DNA from: Tachypleus tridentatus
Taxonomy: Eukaryota > Arthropoda > Merostomata > Xiphosura > Limulidae
Assembly (NCBI RefSeq): GCF_004210375.1
Contig: NC_134834.1
Location: forward strand, 152,429,009-152,493,008
Direction: 5' to 3'
Length of the DNA stretch: 64,000 nt
Part shown: positions 12,801 through 26,038 of the stretch, piece after piece
Layout: each line of letters starts with the position of its first letter
How positions within the stretch are numbered: the stretch's first letter is position 1
Translations under genes and position numbers: made by a program
The notes under the pieces: model-generated
What the model was told of the DNA's origin: nothing
What the model saw: the letters and a program-made list of their open reading frames with translations, nothing else
The model's database searches: none

Positions 12801-15195
12801 TCCTAAAAAATCCGTACATTTTTCATATATGGTGACTCAATGATTGTGATTCCTAACAAATCTACACATTTTTTGTATATTCGTGTTTTAAATGATCTTC
12901 TTCTCTAACAAATCCATTCTTTTTTGAATATAGTGTCCAAATGATCGTGTTTCCTCAAAAATCCATCTATTTTTACGTATTGGTGTCTTTATCTGGTCAT
13001 GTTTTTTTACAAATCTCTAATTTTTAAATATGGAGTCTGAATGATCGTGTTTCCTAACAAATCCATACATTTTTATATCTCGTATCTGAATGATTATGAT
13101 TCCTAACAAATTGATACATTTTAAATATGGTGTCTGAATGATCGTGTTTCCTTACAAATCCTTACATTTTTATGTATTGGTGTCTTTAAATGATCGTGTT
13201 TTGTCACAAATCCATACATTTTTATATATGGTGTCTGAATGATCGTGTTTCCTAACAAATCCATACATTTTAAATATGGTGTCTAAATGATCATGTTTCC
13301 TATCAAATCCAAACATTTTTATGTATTGGTGTCTTTTAATAATCGTGTTTTTTAACAAATCCATACATTTTTTATATATCGTGTCTCAATGATTCTGTTT
13401 CCTTAGAATTTGATACATTTTAAATATGGTGTCTCAATGATCGTGTTTTCTTACAAATCCATATATTTTTATTTATTGGTGTCTTTAAATCACCGTGTTT
13501 TCTCACAAATCCATTCATTTTCTTACATGGTATCTGAATTATCGTAATTCCTAACAAATTTATGAATTTTTATATATTGGTGTTTTTTAATGATCGTGTT
13601 TCCTAACAAATCCATACATTTTTCATATGTGGTGTCTCAATCATTGTGTTTCCTAACAAATCCACACATTTTTTGTATATTCGTGTCTTTAAATGATCTT
13701 GTTCTTTAACAAATCCATTCTTCTTTTAAATATGGTGTCCAAATGATCGTGTTTCCTTACAAATCCATATATTTTACTTATTGGTGTCTTTATCTTGTCA
13801 TATTTCCTTACAAATCCATAATTTTTAAATATGGAGTTTGAATGATCGTGTTTCCTAACAAATTCATACATTTTAAATTTGGTGTCTGAATGATCGTGTT
13901 TCCTCACAGATATATACATTTTCTTACATGGTATCTGAATGATCGTAGTTCTTAACAAATACATAAATTTTTATATGTTGGTGTTTTTTAATGATCGTGT
14001 TTCCTAACAAATTCATCTATTTTTATGTATTGGTATCTTTATCTGGTCATGTTTCCTTACAAATCCATACATTTTTATATATAGTATCTGAATGATTGTG
14101 TTTCCTAAAAAATTCATACATTTTTATATATGGTGTCTGAAAAATTGTGTTTTCTTACAAATCCATACATTTTTATGTATTGGTGTCTTTAAATGATCGT
14201 GATTTCTCACAAATCCATACATTTTCTTACATGGTATCTAAATGATTTTAATTCCTGACAAATCCATAATTTTTTATATATTGGTGTCTTTAAACGATTG
14301 TGTTTCCTGTCAAATCTATGCTTTTAAATATGGCGTCTGAATTATCGTCTTTTTTAAAAATCCACACATTTAACATATTTGTTTCATTAAATGATCGTGT
14401 CTTCAAACACATCGATACATATTTATATATGGTGTCTGAATGACTGTGTTTCCTCAGAAATTCATCTATTTTTATGTATTGGTGTATTTTTCTGGTCATG
14501 TTTCCTTACAAATCCATCTATTTTTATGTATTGGTATCTTTATCTGGTCATGTTCCCTCACAAATCCATACATTTTTATATATAGTGGCTGAATGATTGT
14601 GTTTCCTAAAAAATTCATACATTTTAAATATGGTGTCTGAATGATCGTGTTTCCTAACAAATCCATACATTTTTATGTATTGGTGTCTTTTAATAATCGT
14701 GTTTTTTAACAAATCCTTACATTTTCTTACATGGTATCTCACTGATCGTAGTTCTTAACAAATACATATTTTTTTATATGTTGGTGTTTTTTAATGATCG
14801 TGTTTCCTAACAAATTCATACATTTTTATATATGGTGTCTCAATGATTGTGTTTCCTAACAAATCCACATATTTTTGTATATTCTTGTCTTTAAATGATC
14901 ATTTTCTCTAACAAATCCATACTTTTTTAAATATGGTGTCCAAATGATCGTCTTTCCTTACAAATCCATCTATTTTTATGTATTGGTGTCTTTATCTGGT
15001 CATGTTTCCTTACAAATCCATCTATTTTTATGTATTGGTGTTTTATCTGGTCATGTTTCCTTACAAATCCATACATTTTTATATATGGTGTCTGAATGAT
15101 TGTGTTTCCTAACAAATTGATACATTTTAAATATGGTGTCTCAATGATCGTGTTTTCTAAAAAATCCATACATTTTTATGTATTGGTTTCTTTTA
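9861..15195. repeat. Higher-order repeat unit, full copy B (about 5.33 kb)
   Basis: Second full unit, directly abutting copy A. The few differences visible in the 3' two thirds are single bases and T-run lengths, for example TTTATAAA at 8,230 versus TTTATGAA at 13,560. Similarity to copy A stops just after the TATTGGTTTCTTTT motif near 15,190, which marks the right boundary of the duplication. Confidence 0.9.
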
Positions 15196-18100
15196 ATAAA
15201 CGTGTTTTTTTAACAAATCCGAACATTTTTTATACATGGTGTCTCAATGATTGTGTTTCCTAACAAAATTCATACATTTTTATATATGGTGTCTCAATTA
15301 TTGTGTTTCCTAACAAATTCATACATTTTAAATATGGTGCCTAAATGATCATGTTTCCTATCAAATCCATACATTTTTATATATGGTGTCTCAATTATTG
15401 TGTTTCCTAACAAATTCATACATTTTAAATATGGTGTCTAAATGATCATGTTTCCTATCAAATCCAAACATTTTCTTACATGGTATCTGAATGATCGTAG
15501 TTCCTAACAAATCCAAAAATTTTTATATATTGGTGTTTTTTAATGATCGTGTTTCCTAACAAATTATTAAATTTTTATATATGGTGTCTCAATGATTGTG
15601 TATCCTAACAATTAAACACATTTTTTACATATTGTGTCTAAATGACAGTTTTTCCTCACAAATCCATCTATTTTTATGTATTGGTTTCTTTATTTGGTCA
15701 TGTTTCCTAACAACTTCATACATTTTAAATATGGTGTCTGAATGTTCGTATTTCCTGACAAATCTATGCATTTTTTTACATGGTGACTCAATGATTGTGA
15801 TTCCTAACAAATCCACACATTTTTTGTATATTCGTGTCTTTAAATGATCTTCTTCTCTAACAAATCCATTCTTTTTTTAATATAGTGTCCAAATGATCGT
15901 GTTTCCTCAAAAATCCATCTATGTTTACGTATTGGTGTCTTTATCCTGTCATGTTTCTTAACAAATCCATAATTTGTAAATATGATGTCTGAATGATTGT
16001 GTTTCCTAACAACTTCATACATTTTAAATATGGTGTCTGAATGATCGTGTTTCCTGACAACTCCATAAATTTTTATATTTTGGAGTCTTGTAATGATTCT
16101 GTTTCGTAACAAATCTATCATTTTTTTACATATCGTGTCTCAATGATTGTGTTTTCTAACAAATCCACACATTTTATACATTCGTGTCGATAAATGATCG
16201 TATTTTCTAAAAAATCCATACATTTTTCTGTATGGTGTCTGAATGATTGTGTTTCATAACAAACCCATACCTTTTTATATATTTTAGTCTTTAAATGATC
16301 GTTTTTCCTAACAAATCCATATTTTTTAAATATGGTGTCAGAATGATCGTATTTGTTAACAAATCCATACATTTTATGTATTGGTCTCTTTAAATGATCA
16401 TCTTTCTTCACAAATCCGTACATTTTTATATATTAGTGTCTTTAAATAATCGTGTTTCCTAACATATACATACATTTTTATATATGTGTCTTTAAATAAT
16501 CGTGTTTCCTAACAATACATACATTTTTATATATTGGTGTCTTTAAATAATCGTCTTTCCTAACATATACATACATTTTTATATATTGGTGTCTTTAAAT
16601 GATCGTGATTTTTGACAAATGTATACATTTTTATATTTAGATGTCTTTAAATGATCGCCTTTCCTAGCAAATCCATACGTTTTTATATGTTGGTGTCTTT
16701 AAACGATTGTGTTTCCTGTCAAATCTATACTTTTAAATATGTCGTTTGAATTATCGTGTTTTTTTTAAATCCACACATTTAACATATTTGTTCCATTAAA
16801 TAATCGTGTCTTCAAACACATCGATACGTATTTATATATAGTGTCTGAATGACTGTGTTTCCTCACAAATCCATCTATTTTTATGTATTTGTGTCTTTAA
16901 ATTATCGTGTTTTCTCACAAATCCATTCATTTTCTTACATGGTATCTGAATGATCTTAATTCCTAACAAATCCATAAATTTTTATATATTGGTGTCTTTT
17001 AATGATTGTGTTTCCTAACTAATCCATACATTTTTTGTATGTTCGTGTCTTTAAATGATCGTGTTCTCTCACAAATCCATATTTTTTTTAAATATTGTAT
17101 CCAAATGATCGTCTTTCCTCACAAATCCATCTTTTTTTATGTATTGGTGTCTTTATCTGGCCATGTTTCCTTACAAATCCATCTATTTTTTATCTGTTGG
17201 TGTCATTATCTGGTCATGTTTCCTTACAAATCCATAATTTTTAAATGTGGATTCTGAAAGATCATGTTTCTTAACAAATTCATACATTTTAAATATAGTG
17301 TCTGAATAATCATGTTTCCTAACAAATCCATACATTTTTTTGTATTGGTGTCTTTAAATGATCGTGTTTTCTCTCAAATTCATTCATTTTCTTACATGGT
17401 ATCTGAATGATCGTAATTCCTAACAAATCCATAAATTTTTATATATATTGGTGTTTTTTAATGATCGTGTTTCCTAACAAATCCATAAATTTTCATATAT
17501 ATTGGTGTTTTTTAATGATCGTGTTTCCTAACAAATCCATACATTTTTATATATGGTGTCTGAATGATTGTGTTTCCTAACAAATTCATACATTTGAAAT
17601 ATGGTGTCTGAATGATCGTGTATCCTCACAAATCCATACATTTTTATGTATTGGTGTCTTTCTCTGTTCATGTTTCCTAACAAATCTATAATTTTTTTAC
17701 ATATCTTGTCTCAATGATTGTGCTTCCTAACAAATCCACACATTTTATACATTCGTGTCTATAAATGATCGTGTTTTCTAAAACATCCATACGTTTTTCT
17801 CTATGGTGTCTGAATGAATGTGTTGCATAACATACCCATACATTCTTTTCATGATGTCTGAATGTTCGTAATTCCTAACAAATCCATAAATTTTTATATA
17901 TTCCTGTTTTTTAATGATCGTGTTTCCTAACAAATCCATACATTTTTATATATGGTGTCTAAATGATCGTGTTTCCTCTCAAATTCATCTATTTGTATCT
18001 ATTGGTGTCTTTATCTGGTCATTTTTTCCTAAAAATCCATACATTTTTATGTATGGTGTTTCAATGATTGTATTTCCTAACAAACCCATACATTTTTATA

Positions 18101-21100
18101 TATTTTTGCCTTTATATGGTCGTGTTTCCTAACAAATCCATACATTCTTTTACATTATGTCTGAATGTTCGTAATTCCTAACAAATCCATATATTTTTAT
18201 ATATTGGTGTCTAAATTATCGTGTTTTCTAACAAATCAATATTTTCTAAATATTGTGTCTGAATGATCGTATTTCCTAACAAATTCATACATTTTACGTA
18301 TTGGTGTCTTTATATGATCATGTTTCCTAACAAATCCATACATTTTAAATATGGTGTCTGAATGATCGTGTTTCCTCACAAGTCCATACATTTTTATGTA
18401 TTGGTGTCTTTAAATGATCGTGTTTTCTCACAAATCCATACATTTTCTTACATGGTATCTGAATGACGGTAGTTTTTCAGAAATCCATAAATTTTTCTAT
18501 AGGGGTGTTTTTTAATGATCGTGTTTCCTAACAAATTCATACATTTTTATATATGGTGTCTCAATGATTGTGTATCTTAACAAATAAACACATTTTTTAC
18601 ATATTGTGTCAAAATGACAGTGCTTCCTCACAAATCCATCTATTTTTATATATGGTTTCTGAATGATTGTGTTTCCTAACAAATTCATACATTTTAAATA
18701 TGGTGTGTGAATGATTGTGTTTCATAACAAACCCATACATTTTTATATATTTTTGCCTTTATCTGATCATGTTTCCTAATAATCCATAATTTTTAAATAT
18801 GGTGTCTGAATGATCGTGCTTCCTAACAAATCCATACATTTTTATATATGGTTTCTGAATGATTGTGTTTCCTAACAAATTCATACATTTTAAATATGGT
18901 GTGTGAATGATTGTGTTTCATAACAAACCCATACATTTTTATATATTTTACTCTTTAAATGGTCGTGATTCCTAACAAATCCATGCATTCTTTTGCATGA
19001 TGTCTGAATGATCGTAATTCCTAACAAACCCATATATTTTTATATATTGGTGTCTTCAAGTGATCGTGTTCCCTAACAAATCCATACTTTTTAAATATGG
19101 TGTCTGAATGATCGTATTTCATAAAAAATCCATTCATTTTATGTATTGCTATTTTTAAATTATCGTGTTTTCTCACAAATCCATTTATTTTCTTACATGG
19201 TATCTGAATGATCGTAATTTTTAACAAATCCATAAATTTTTATATATTGGTGTCTTTTAATGATTGCGTTCTCTAACAAATTCATACATTTTTTACATAT
19301 CGTATCTCAATGATTGTGTTTCCTAACAAATCCACACATTTCTACATGATGTCTGAATGTTCGTAATTCCCAACAAATCCACATATTTTTATATATTGGT
19401 GTCTTTCAAAGATCGTGCTTCCTAACAAATCCATACATTCTTATATATGGTGACTGAATGATTGTGTTTCCTAACAAATTAATACATTCTTTTACATGAT
19501 GTCTGAATGTTCGTAATTCCTAACAAATCCATTTATTTTTATATACTGGTGTCTAAATTATCGTGTTTTCTAACAAATGAATATTTTCTGAATATGGTGT
19601 CTGAATGATCGTATTTCCTAACAAATTCGTACATTTTACGTATTGGTGTCTTTAAATGATCATGTTTCCTAACAAATCCATACATTTTAAATATGGTGTC
19701 TGAATGTTCGTGTTTCCTCACAAATCCATACATTTTTATGTATTGGTGTCTTTAAATGATCGTGTTTTCTCACAAATCCATACATTTTCTTACATGGTAT
19801 CTGAATGACGGTAGTTTTTAAGAAATCCATAAATTTTTATATAGTGGTGTTTCTTAATGATCGTGTTTCCTAACAAATTCATACATTTTTATATATGGTG
19901 TCTCAATGATTGTGTATCCTAACAAATAAACACATTTTTTACATATTGTGTCAAAATGACCGTGTTTCCTCACAAATCCATCTATTTTTATCTATTGGTG
20001 TCTTTATCTGATCATGTTTCCTAATAATCCATAATTTTTAAATATGGTGTCTGAATGATCGTGTTTCCTAACAAATCCATACTTTTTTATATATGGTGTC
20101 TGAATGATCGTGTTTCGTAACATATCCACATATTTTTATATATTGGTATTTTTAAATCATCATGTTTCCTAACAAATCCATACTTTTTAAATATGGTGTC
20201 TCAATTGTCGTGTTTTCTAACAAATCCATACATTTTATGTTTTGGTATCTTTAAATTATCATATTTTCTAACAAATCCATACATTTTTGTTTATTGGTGT
20301 CTTTAAATGATCGTGGTTCCTGACAAATCCATACATTTTATGTATTGGTGTCTTTAAATGATAATGTTTCCTAACAAATCCATACATTTTTATATGTTGA
20401 TGTCTTCAAATGATCGTGTTTTTTACAAATTTATACATTTTTATATAAAGGTGTTTTAAATGATTGTGTTTTTAACAAATTTATACATTTTTATATATAG
20501 CCGTCTTTAAATGATCGTGTTTCATAACAAATCCATACATTTTTATATATTGGTGTATCTGAATGATGGTATTTCCTGACAAATCTGTTTATTTTACATA
20601 TTGGTGTCGTTAAATGATCGTGTTTCCTAACAAATTCATACATTTTTATGTATTGGTGCCTTTAAGTGATCGTGTTTCCTTGCAAATCCATATTTTAAAA
20701 ATATATATAATAAACGTATGGTATCTAAATGATCGTGATTCCTGACAATTCCGTACATTTTTCTATATTGGTGTCTTTAAATGATCGTGTTTCCCATCAT
20801 ATCCATACATTATTTTTGTATGGTGTCTGAATGATTGTGTTTCCTAACAAATCCACACATTTTTTGCATATTCGTGTCTTTAAATGATCGTGTTCTCTAG
20901 CAAATCCGTACTCTTTTAAATATGGTGTCCAAATGATCGTGTTTCCTCACAAATCCATCTATTTTTATGCATTGGTGACTTTAAATAATCGTGTTTCCTA
21001 CCAAATCCATTCTTTTTTAAGTATGGTGTCTAAATGATCGTGTTTCCTGATATATCCATACTTTCAAATATGGTGTCTGAATGATTGTGTCTCCAAACAA

Positions 21101-22640
21101 ATCCATACATTTTTATATATTGATGTGTTTAAATGATCGTGTTTTTAACAAATTTATACATTTTTATATATTGGTGTCTTTAAATAATCATGTTTCCTAA
21201 CAAATCCATTCTTTTCAAATATGGTTTCTGAATTATCGTGTTTCCTAACAAATCCATACATATTTATGTATGGTGTCTGAATGATTGTGTTTTCTAACAA
21301 ATCCACACATTTTTATACATTCGTGCCTATAAATGATCGTGTTTTCTAAAAAATCCATACATTTTTATGTATGGTGTCTGAATGATTGTGTTTCCTAACA
21401 AACCCATAGATTTTTATATATTGGCGTCTTTAAATGGTCGTGTTTCCTAACAAATCCATACTTTTTAAATATGTGGTCTGAATTATCGTGTTTCCTGACA
21501 TTTCCATTTATTTTTATGTGTTGGTGTCTTTAAATAATCGTGTTTTCTAACAAATCCATGCATTTGTATGTATTGGTGTTTTTAAATGATCGTTTTTCCT
21601 AACAAATCCATACTTTCTAAATATGGTGTCTAAATGATCGTGTTTTTGACAAATCCATACTTTTTTATGTAAGATGCCAATACATGGTCCTGTTTCCTAA
21701 CAAATCCATATATTTTTATATATTGTGTGTCTGTAAATTATCGTGTTTCCTAACAAATCCATACTTTTTAAATATGGTGTCTGAATGATCGTGTTTCGTA
21801 ACATATCCACATATTTTTATTTTTGGTATTTTTAAATCATCATGTTTCCTAACAAATCCATACTTTTTAAATATGGTGTCTCAATTGTCGTGTTTCCTAA
21901 CAAATCCATACATTTTATGTATTGGTATCTTTAAATGGTCATGTTTCCTAACAAATCCATACATTTTTGTTTATTGGTGTCTTTAAATGATCGTATTTCC
22001 TAACAAATCCATACTTTTTAAATATGGTGCCTAATGATCGTTTTCCCTAACAAATCCATACTTTTTAAATATGGTGTCTAATGATCGTTTTTCCTAACAT
22101 ATCCATACATTTTATGTATTGGTGTCTTTAAATGATAATGTTTCCTGACAAATCCATACATTTTTATATGTTGGTGTCTTTAAATGATCGTGTTTCCCAA
22201 CAAATCCAAACCTTTTGGTATATTGGTTTCTATGAATGATCGTGTTTCATTACAAATCCATATATTTTTTATATTGGTTTCTTTAAATGATCATGTTTCC
22301 TAACAAATCCATTCATTTTTATATATTAGTGTCTTTAAATGATCGTGTTTCATTACAAATCCATACATTTTTGTGTATTGGTGTCTTTAAATGATCGTGT
22401 TTCCTAACAAATCCATACTTTTTAAATATAATGTCTAAACGATCGTGTTTCCTGACAAATCCATGCATTTTTATATAAGATGCCTTTAAATGATCGTGTT
22501 TCCTAACAACTCCATTCATTTTTATATCTGATGTCTTTAAATTATCGTGTTCCCTGATGAATCCATTGTTATTTTTTTTCTATGGTGTCTTTAATTGATT
22601 TTCATCCTAACAAAGCCTTATATTTTTTTTTCTTGGATCT
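15196..22640. repeat. Diverged satellite flank with smaller internal duplications
   Basis: The same monomer family continues but without the 5.3-kb order. Local duplications are visible: about 18,137-18,840 recurs at about 19,483-20,070 (offset near 1,345, with a deletion of roughly 0.1 kb), and about 20,085-20,300 recurs at about 21,758-21,985. Near 16,430-16,600 there are short runs of a monomer variant containing AACATATACATACATTTTTA. Point divergence rises towards the right, and the last recognisable monomers (22,540-22,690) are badly degraded. Confidence 0.8.
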
Positions 22641-22689
22641 TTGAATTTTTTTTCCCTAGTAAATCAAATAAGTTTATATTTCTGTTGCT

Positions 22690-22954
22690 TTAAAATTATT
22701 TTTTTATTCTTCCATCAGAACCAGAAATTTCTACTTCCAGTGTGTTTTAGCATCTATGACGTGCAATAAAAAGTGACACTAACTTGAACGTGTATTTTCC
22801 ACGAACCAATATAAAGATAGTTGAAGAAGTGCTTCCGCGGACTTCAAAAATTTAGCAGGAAGCAAAGAACTATTGTCTTAAAGAATTCTGTAATAATTAA
22901 AAACTTAATTTTTGTTTTATCGTAATAACAGAATTTACTATTTCTATTTATTTT
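22690..22954. other. Non-repeat spacer right of the satellite
   Basis: Unique-looking AT-rich sequence between the decayed satellite edge and the first SINE. I see no open frame with coding character and no recognisable element. Confidence 0.4.
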
Positions 22955-23056
22955 TGCTAACATTGGGCTGTCTGAGCTCTATTCACTAAAGGGAATCGAA
23001 CACTGAACTTAAGCGTTGTAAATCCGTCAGTTTCTACTGATCCACCGAGGGACATT
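22955..23056 (-). mobile_element. tRNA-derived SINE (type B), minus strand, degraded
   Basis: Read on the minus strand it has a tRNA-like head: TGGATCAGTAG (A-box-like), ACGGATTTACAACGCTTAAG, then TTCGATTCCC (B-box-like). The short tail contains CTCAGACAGCCCAATGT. It matches the copies at 38,911-39,024 and 49,434-49,547 in order and wording. The 5' and 3' ends are approximate. Confidence 0.7.
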
Positions 23057-23059
23057 TAC

Positions 23060-23790
23060 AACTCTAAATATGTGATATGTTTTTGCACCTTTTTAAATAT
23101 ACAAATCAATATAGATATAATTACAATTTTGTTTTGTAAATATAAATGCTTCGCTAATATCAATTGCTCTTGTTCTGAATTCATGTCTCTCTCTTTGATT
23201 GCGTGTTTTTATTTTTGTATCAGTTTATTTACGGTTTTCTCTGTTTCCTATATTTTAACAACACTTTGTTTTTCTTTGTTTATTTTATTCTATCAAGCTT
23301 TCACTGATGTCGTTATTGTTATTTTTTACTGTGTATAACCTCTATCTTCTCTTTGTATTACCGCTCATTATTCATTCACACCATTTTTTCTCTCTCTCTT
23401 TCTCTTTAGTTTTTCTTGTTGATGTTTGTCAAGTTCCAGTTACAAAGGAGTTGCTAAAACTCGAGGATAATAATCACAGTTAATGATGAATAGTCTGAAT
23501 TATAACAGGCAAATTGCAAAATTTATCTAAGATCACTCCGTTCTTGGTCACCAGAGTGTCTTCAGCCCTCAACCTAAGAGCATCTAACAGGATTGGGCTT
23601 AGTGATATTGACAAGTACCGAAGTAGAATTTTTACATGGAAAGTCTTTAGTACCAAGTCTCTGTTCTATCTTCAGTCTCTGGTTAAATACTGGTTTTATA
23701 TTTTTTTATCTCCAGGTTATATTTGTTTTCCGTTGTTCAATTTTTACTGTTGACACTTTTAATAATTTGGGTTTCCGTCTTTTTACATTT
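23060..23790. other. T-rich sequence, no gene recognised
   Basis: The plus-strand open frames here (for example 23,072-23,338) translate to F/L/I/C-rich low-complexity sequence driven by the T-rich composition. No splice or family signature was recognised. Confidence 0.4.
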
Positions 23791-23794
23791 TTAT

Positions 23795-24030
23795 TTTTAC
23801 TGATCAGATGTGGTCTGTGAATCAGAGGGTCAACAGTTAATGTCCCGTTGTCTCAAAAATACGCCCAACACATTAGGGCCGTTGATGGGTCATAAACAAG
23901 ACATTCAAGTTACAATATTCGATTAGAATAATCTAATGGTAAGCAGTGGGCACTGTTAGTTAGCTTCCTTCCATCTAGTACACTGGTTCAATGTCGGGGA
24001 CGACTACACACACGTAACCCGTTAGGGGCG
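23795..24030 (+). mobile_element. SINE type A, strongly degraded copy
   Basis: The order of type A landmarks is kept despite heavy divergence. A B-box region lies near 23,825 (CAGAGGGTCAACAG), a remnant of the central CGTTATAATGTGAC block near 23,885, an ATATTCGATTAG block near 23,915, and GTTAGCTTCCTTCCATCTAG near 23,958 in place of the usual GACTAGCTGCCTTCCCTCTA. It is probably one of the oldest copies in the window. Confidence 0.5.
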
Positions 24031-24039
24031 ACTACACAT

Positions 24040-25535
24040 ACGTAACCCGTTTTTTAACTTGTTTAATCTTATGGTGGAAATACTTCAGCGCTTTAAGTTT
24101 CTGTTTCTTTATCCACAGCTCAGTTTCTTAGTCAACTTTGTTCATCATTTATAATTGTGTTTATAATTGCGTTTTTCACATTATTTTCTTTTAATGCCTT
24201 GCGTTAACATTTTATTTATTACTACAGCGATTCTGTTTTTAATTTTTTTTTTGTTTATGAGTTTTACAGTTACTGTACTTCAACCTTTTTGTCATTTTGT
24301 GTCGACCTCTCCCTATTGGTAATATGTATGCTTTATCCTTTCTCTCTATTACGCTCTACTTCCCTCAGTCCAATCCACGTCTTCCTTTCGCTAATCGCCT
24401 CTTATGTAAGAGATAAATTGACAATGGATCAGTGGGTCACAGTTGTATTATCTTCTTGGGCTGATCATCGAAGTATGTTCCATCATGATGCGGAAACAAG
24501 TCATTGTCGTGACACGTGAGGAACAAAGAGCTGTAATTGGTAATGGAATATCATCTCTTCTTTCATTCTTCTTTAATGTAAAGCTGGTTTTGCTATTTTA
24601 TCTCCCAGTTTATCACATTCTATCATCCCTTTAATGCTCTAAATTAATGAAGAATGGTTAATGCTCATTTAGGAATAAATTCGCATTAATCTTCGTCTTA
24701 AGCAGCGAAATATAAATTTACTGTTGAAACGCGAAAGTCAAAGGAAAAATTGTCAATAATTCAAAGGTTAATATATGTAAATAGGGAGAGAGAGTATGGG
24801 AAGAGGCAGACATGTTATAAATTAGCATGAAAGCTACATACCTGGAACTTCGGTGACATTTTTGGAGTATTAATATATTTTACGTCTTTATTTATTGAGA
24901 CTTCGAATTATAAACTGATTGATTTTTAACTGATTAATTTAATTAAATAACTACTTATTCTAGAAAAATAAATTTATACAATGTTTCATTTTTACAGCTT
25001 TTGTAGGAGCGACCTCTTCACTTGGACGAATAAACTCACAAACGTTGTGAAAATGTGAAAAATATAAATTTAAAACTTTGTCACTATCGTATTTAGGCTA
25101 ATACATATTTATATTTATGACAAAGCAAGTACCACCGTTCATAATCCCGATCCAGAAGGAAAACGTTCAGTCAGCATCACCCTACTACCCACCATTTAAG
25201 TAACGGAATTGACTATAACTCTGATAACACACCTTGCTCCGGATTCATAGCTCTAACACAGGCCCAACTCGCATCCGTATGTAGGCTAAATACGTTCAAC
25301 ACGAAAATGGCAACATGCATATAAACCCCATTTTAAAACTCAACCATACAATATTCTCACTAAATAAGTGAAGTACAATGCGCCAACTTCCAGCGTCTTA
25401 GTTTTGTGCCCTAAATTATACTCGGGTGTGTATAAAGTATACATAGCCTAGATAACACGATATTTCGCGCTAGTTTATAAATAAATATGATTCTGAAAAC
25501 TGAACTATTTAATTGAAAGCGAGCAGCAAAAGAAG
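24040..25535. other. Intergenic, no gene recognised
   Basis: AT-rich sequence. The frames at 24,289-24,519 and 24,443-24,634 overlap in different frames and show no domain or repeat signature. Nothing else was recognised. Confidence 0.4.
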
Positions 25536-25539
25536 AAAT

Positions 25540-25792
25540 TTGTTTGGAATTCCGCGCAAAGCTATCTGTGCTAGCCGTCCCTAATTTAGCAGAGTAAGAC
25601 CACAGGGAAGGCAGCTAGTCATCACCAACCGCCGCCAACTTTTACCAACACATAGTGGGATTTGATCGTTACTTTATAACGACCTCATGGCTGAAAAAGC
25701 TAGCATGTTTGATGGGAGTGGGATGCGATCCCACGAACCTCCAATAACGAATCATGTGCTTCAACCACTGGACCATGCCAGACCCGAGAAGT
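25540..25792 (-). mobile_element. SINE type A, minus strand
   Basis: It begins (3' end of the element) with GAATTCCGCGCAAAGCTATC, contains the conserved body AAGGCAGCTAGTCATCACCA, and ends in a tRNA-like head with GGATGCGATCCCACG in the B-box region. It is nearly full length (about 250 bp), with substitutions at CpG sites. Confidence 0.85.
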
Positions 25793-26038
25793 AACAAACG
25801 AATAAACACAGTTTTAGTCTATTTTCGTTTTAGACCTGATTTGACGTTAAAATCAAATTATAACGGCATATACCTATGGGTCTATCTTGGCTGTTTGAAA
25901 CTTAATAAATAAATTGAAAATTAATTACATGTAAAATTGTAAACCGGTCCCTGTCATTAATTTACTTATCAAGCTTTCTTTTAAACACACTTAATTTTAC
26001 TCTCTCTGTAATATCCAAAAACAATCCATTTCAAGAGC

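Larger units (their letters stand above)
1..22640. repeat. Satellite array, monomer about 48-52 bp
   Basis: Uninterrupted head-to-tail monomers run from the first base to about 22,640, roughly 440 copies judged by length. The best conserved part of each monomer reads GTTTCCTAACAAATCCATAC, followed by a T-run. The variable part is either TATATATGGTGTCTGAATGA (about 48-50 bp monomers) or TGTATTGGTGTCTTTAAATG (about 51-52 bp monomers). Subtypes include ones with TTATCTGGTCATG and ones with GTATATTCGTGTC. The array is open on its left side, so its true size is unknown. No SINE, LINE or other insertion is visible inside it, unlike the sequence just to its right. A centromeric, pericentromeric or heterochromatic block is a reasonable inference but is not shown by the sequence. 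Confidence 0.97.

Noticed and set aside
1-22640. CRISPR-like array (regular repeats with variable intervals)
   Set aside because: Repeats are head-to-tail monomers with no unique spacers, variable length and extensive divergence, in a eukaryotic context with introns and SINEs. It is a satellite.
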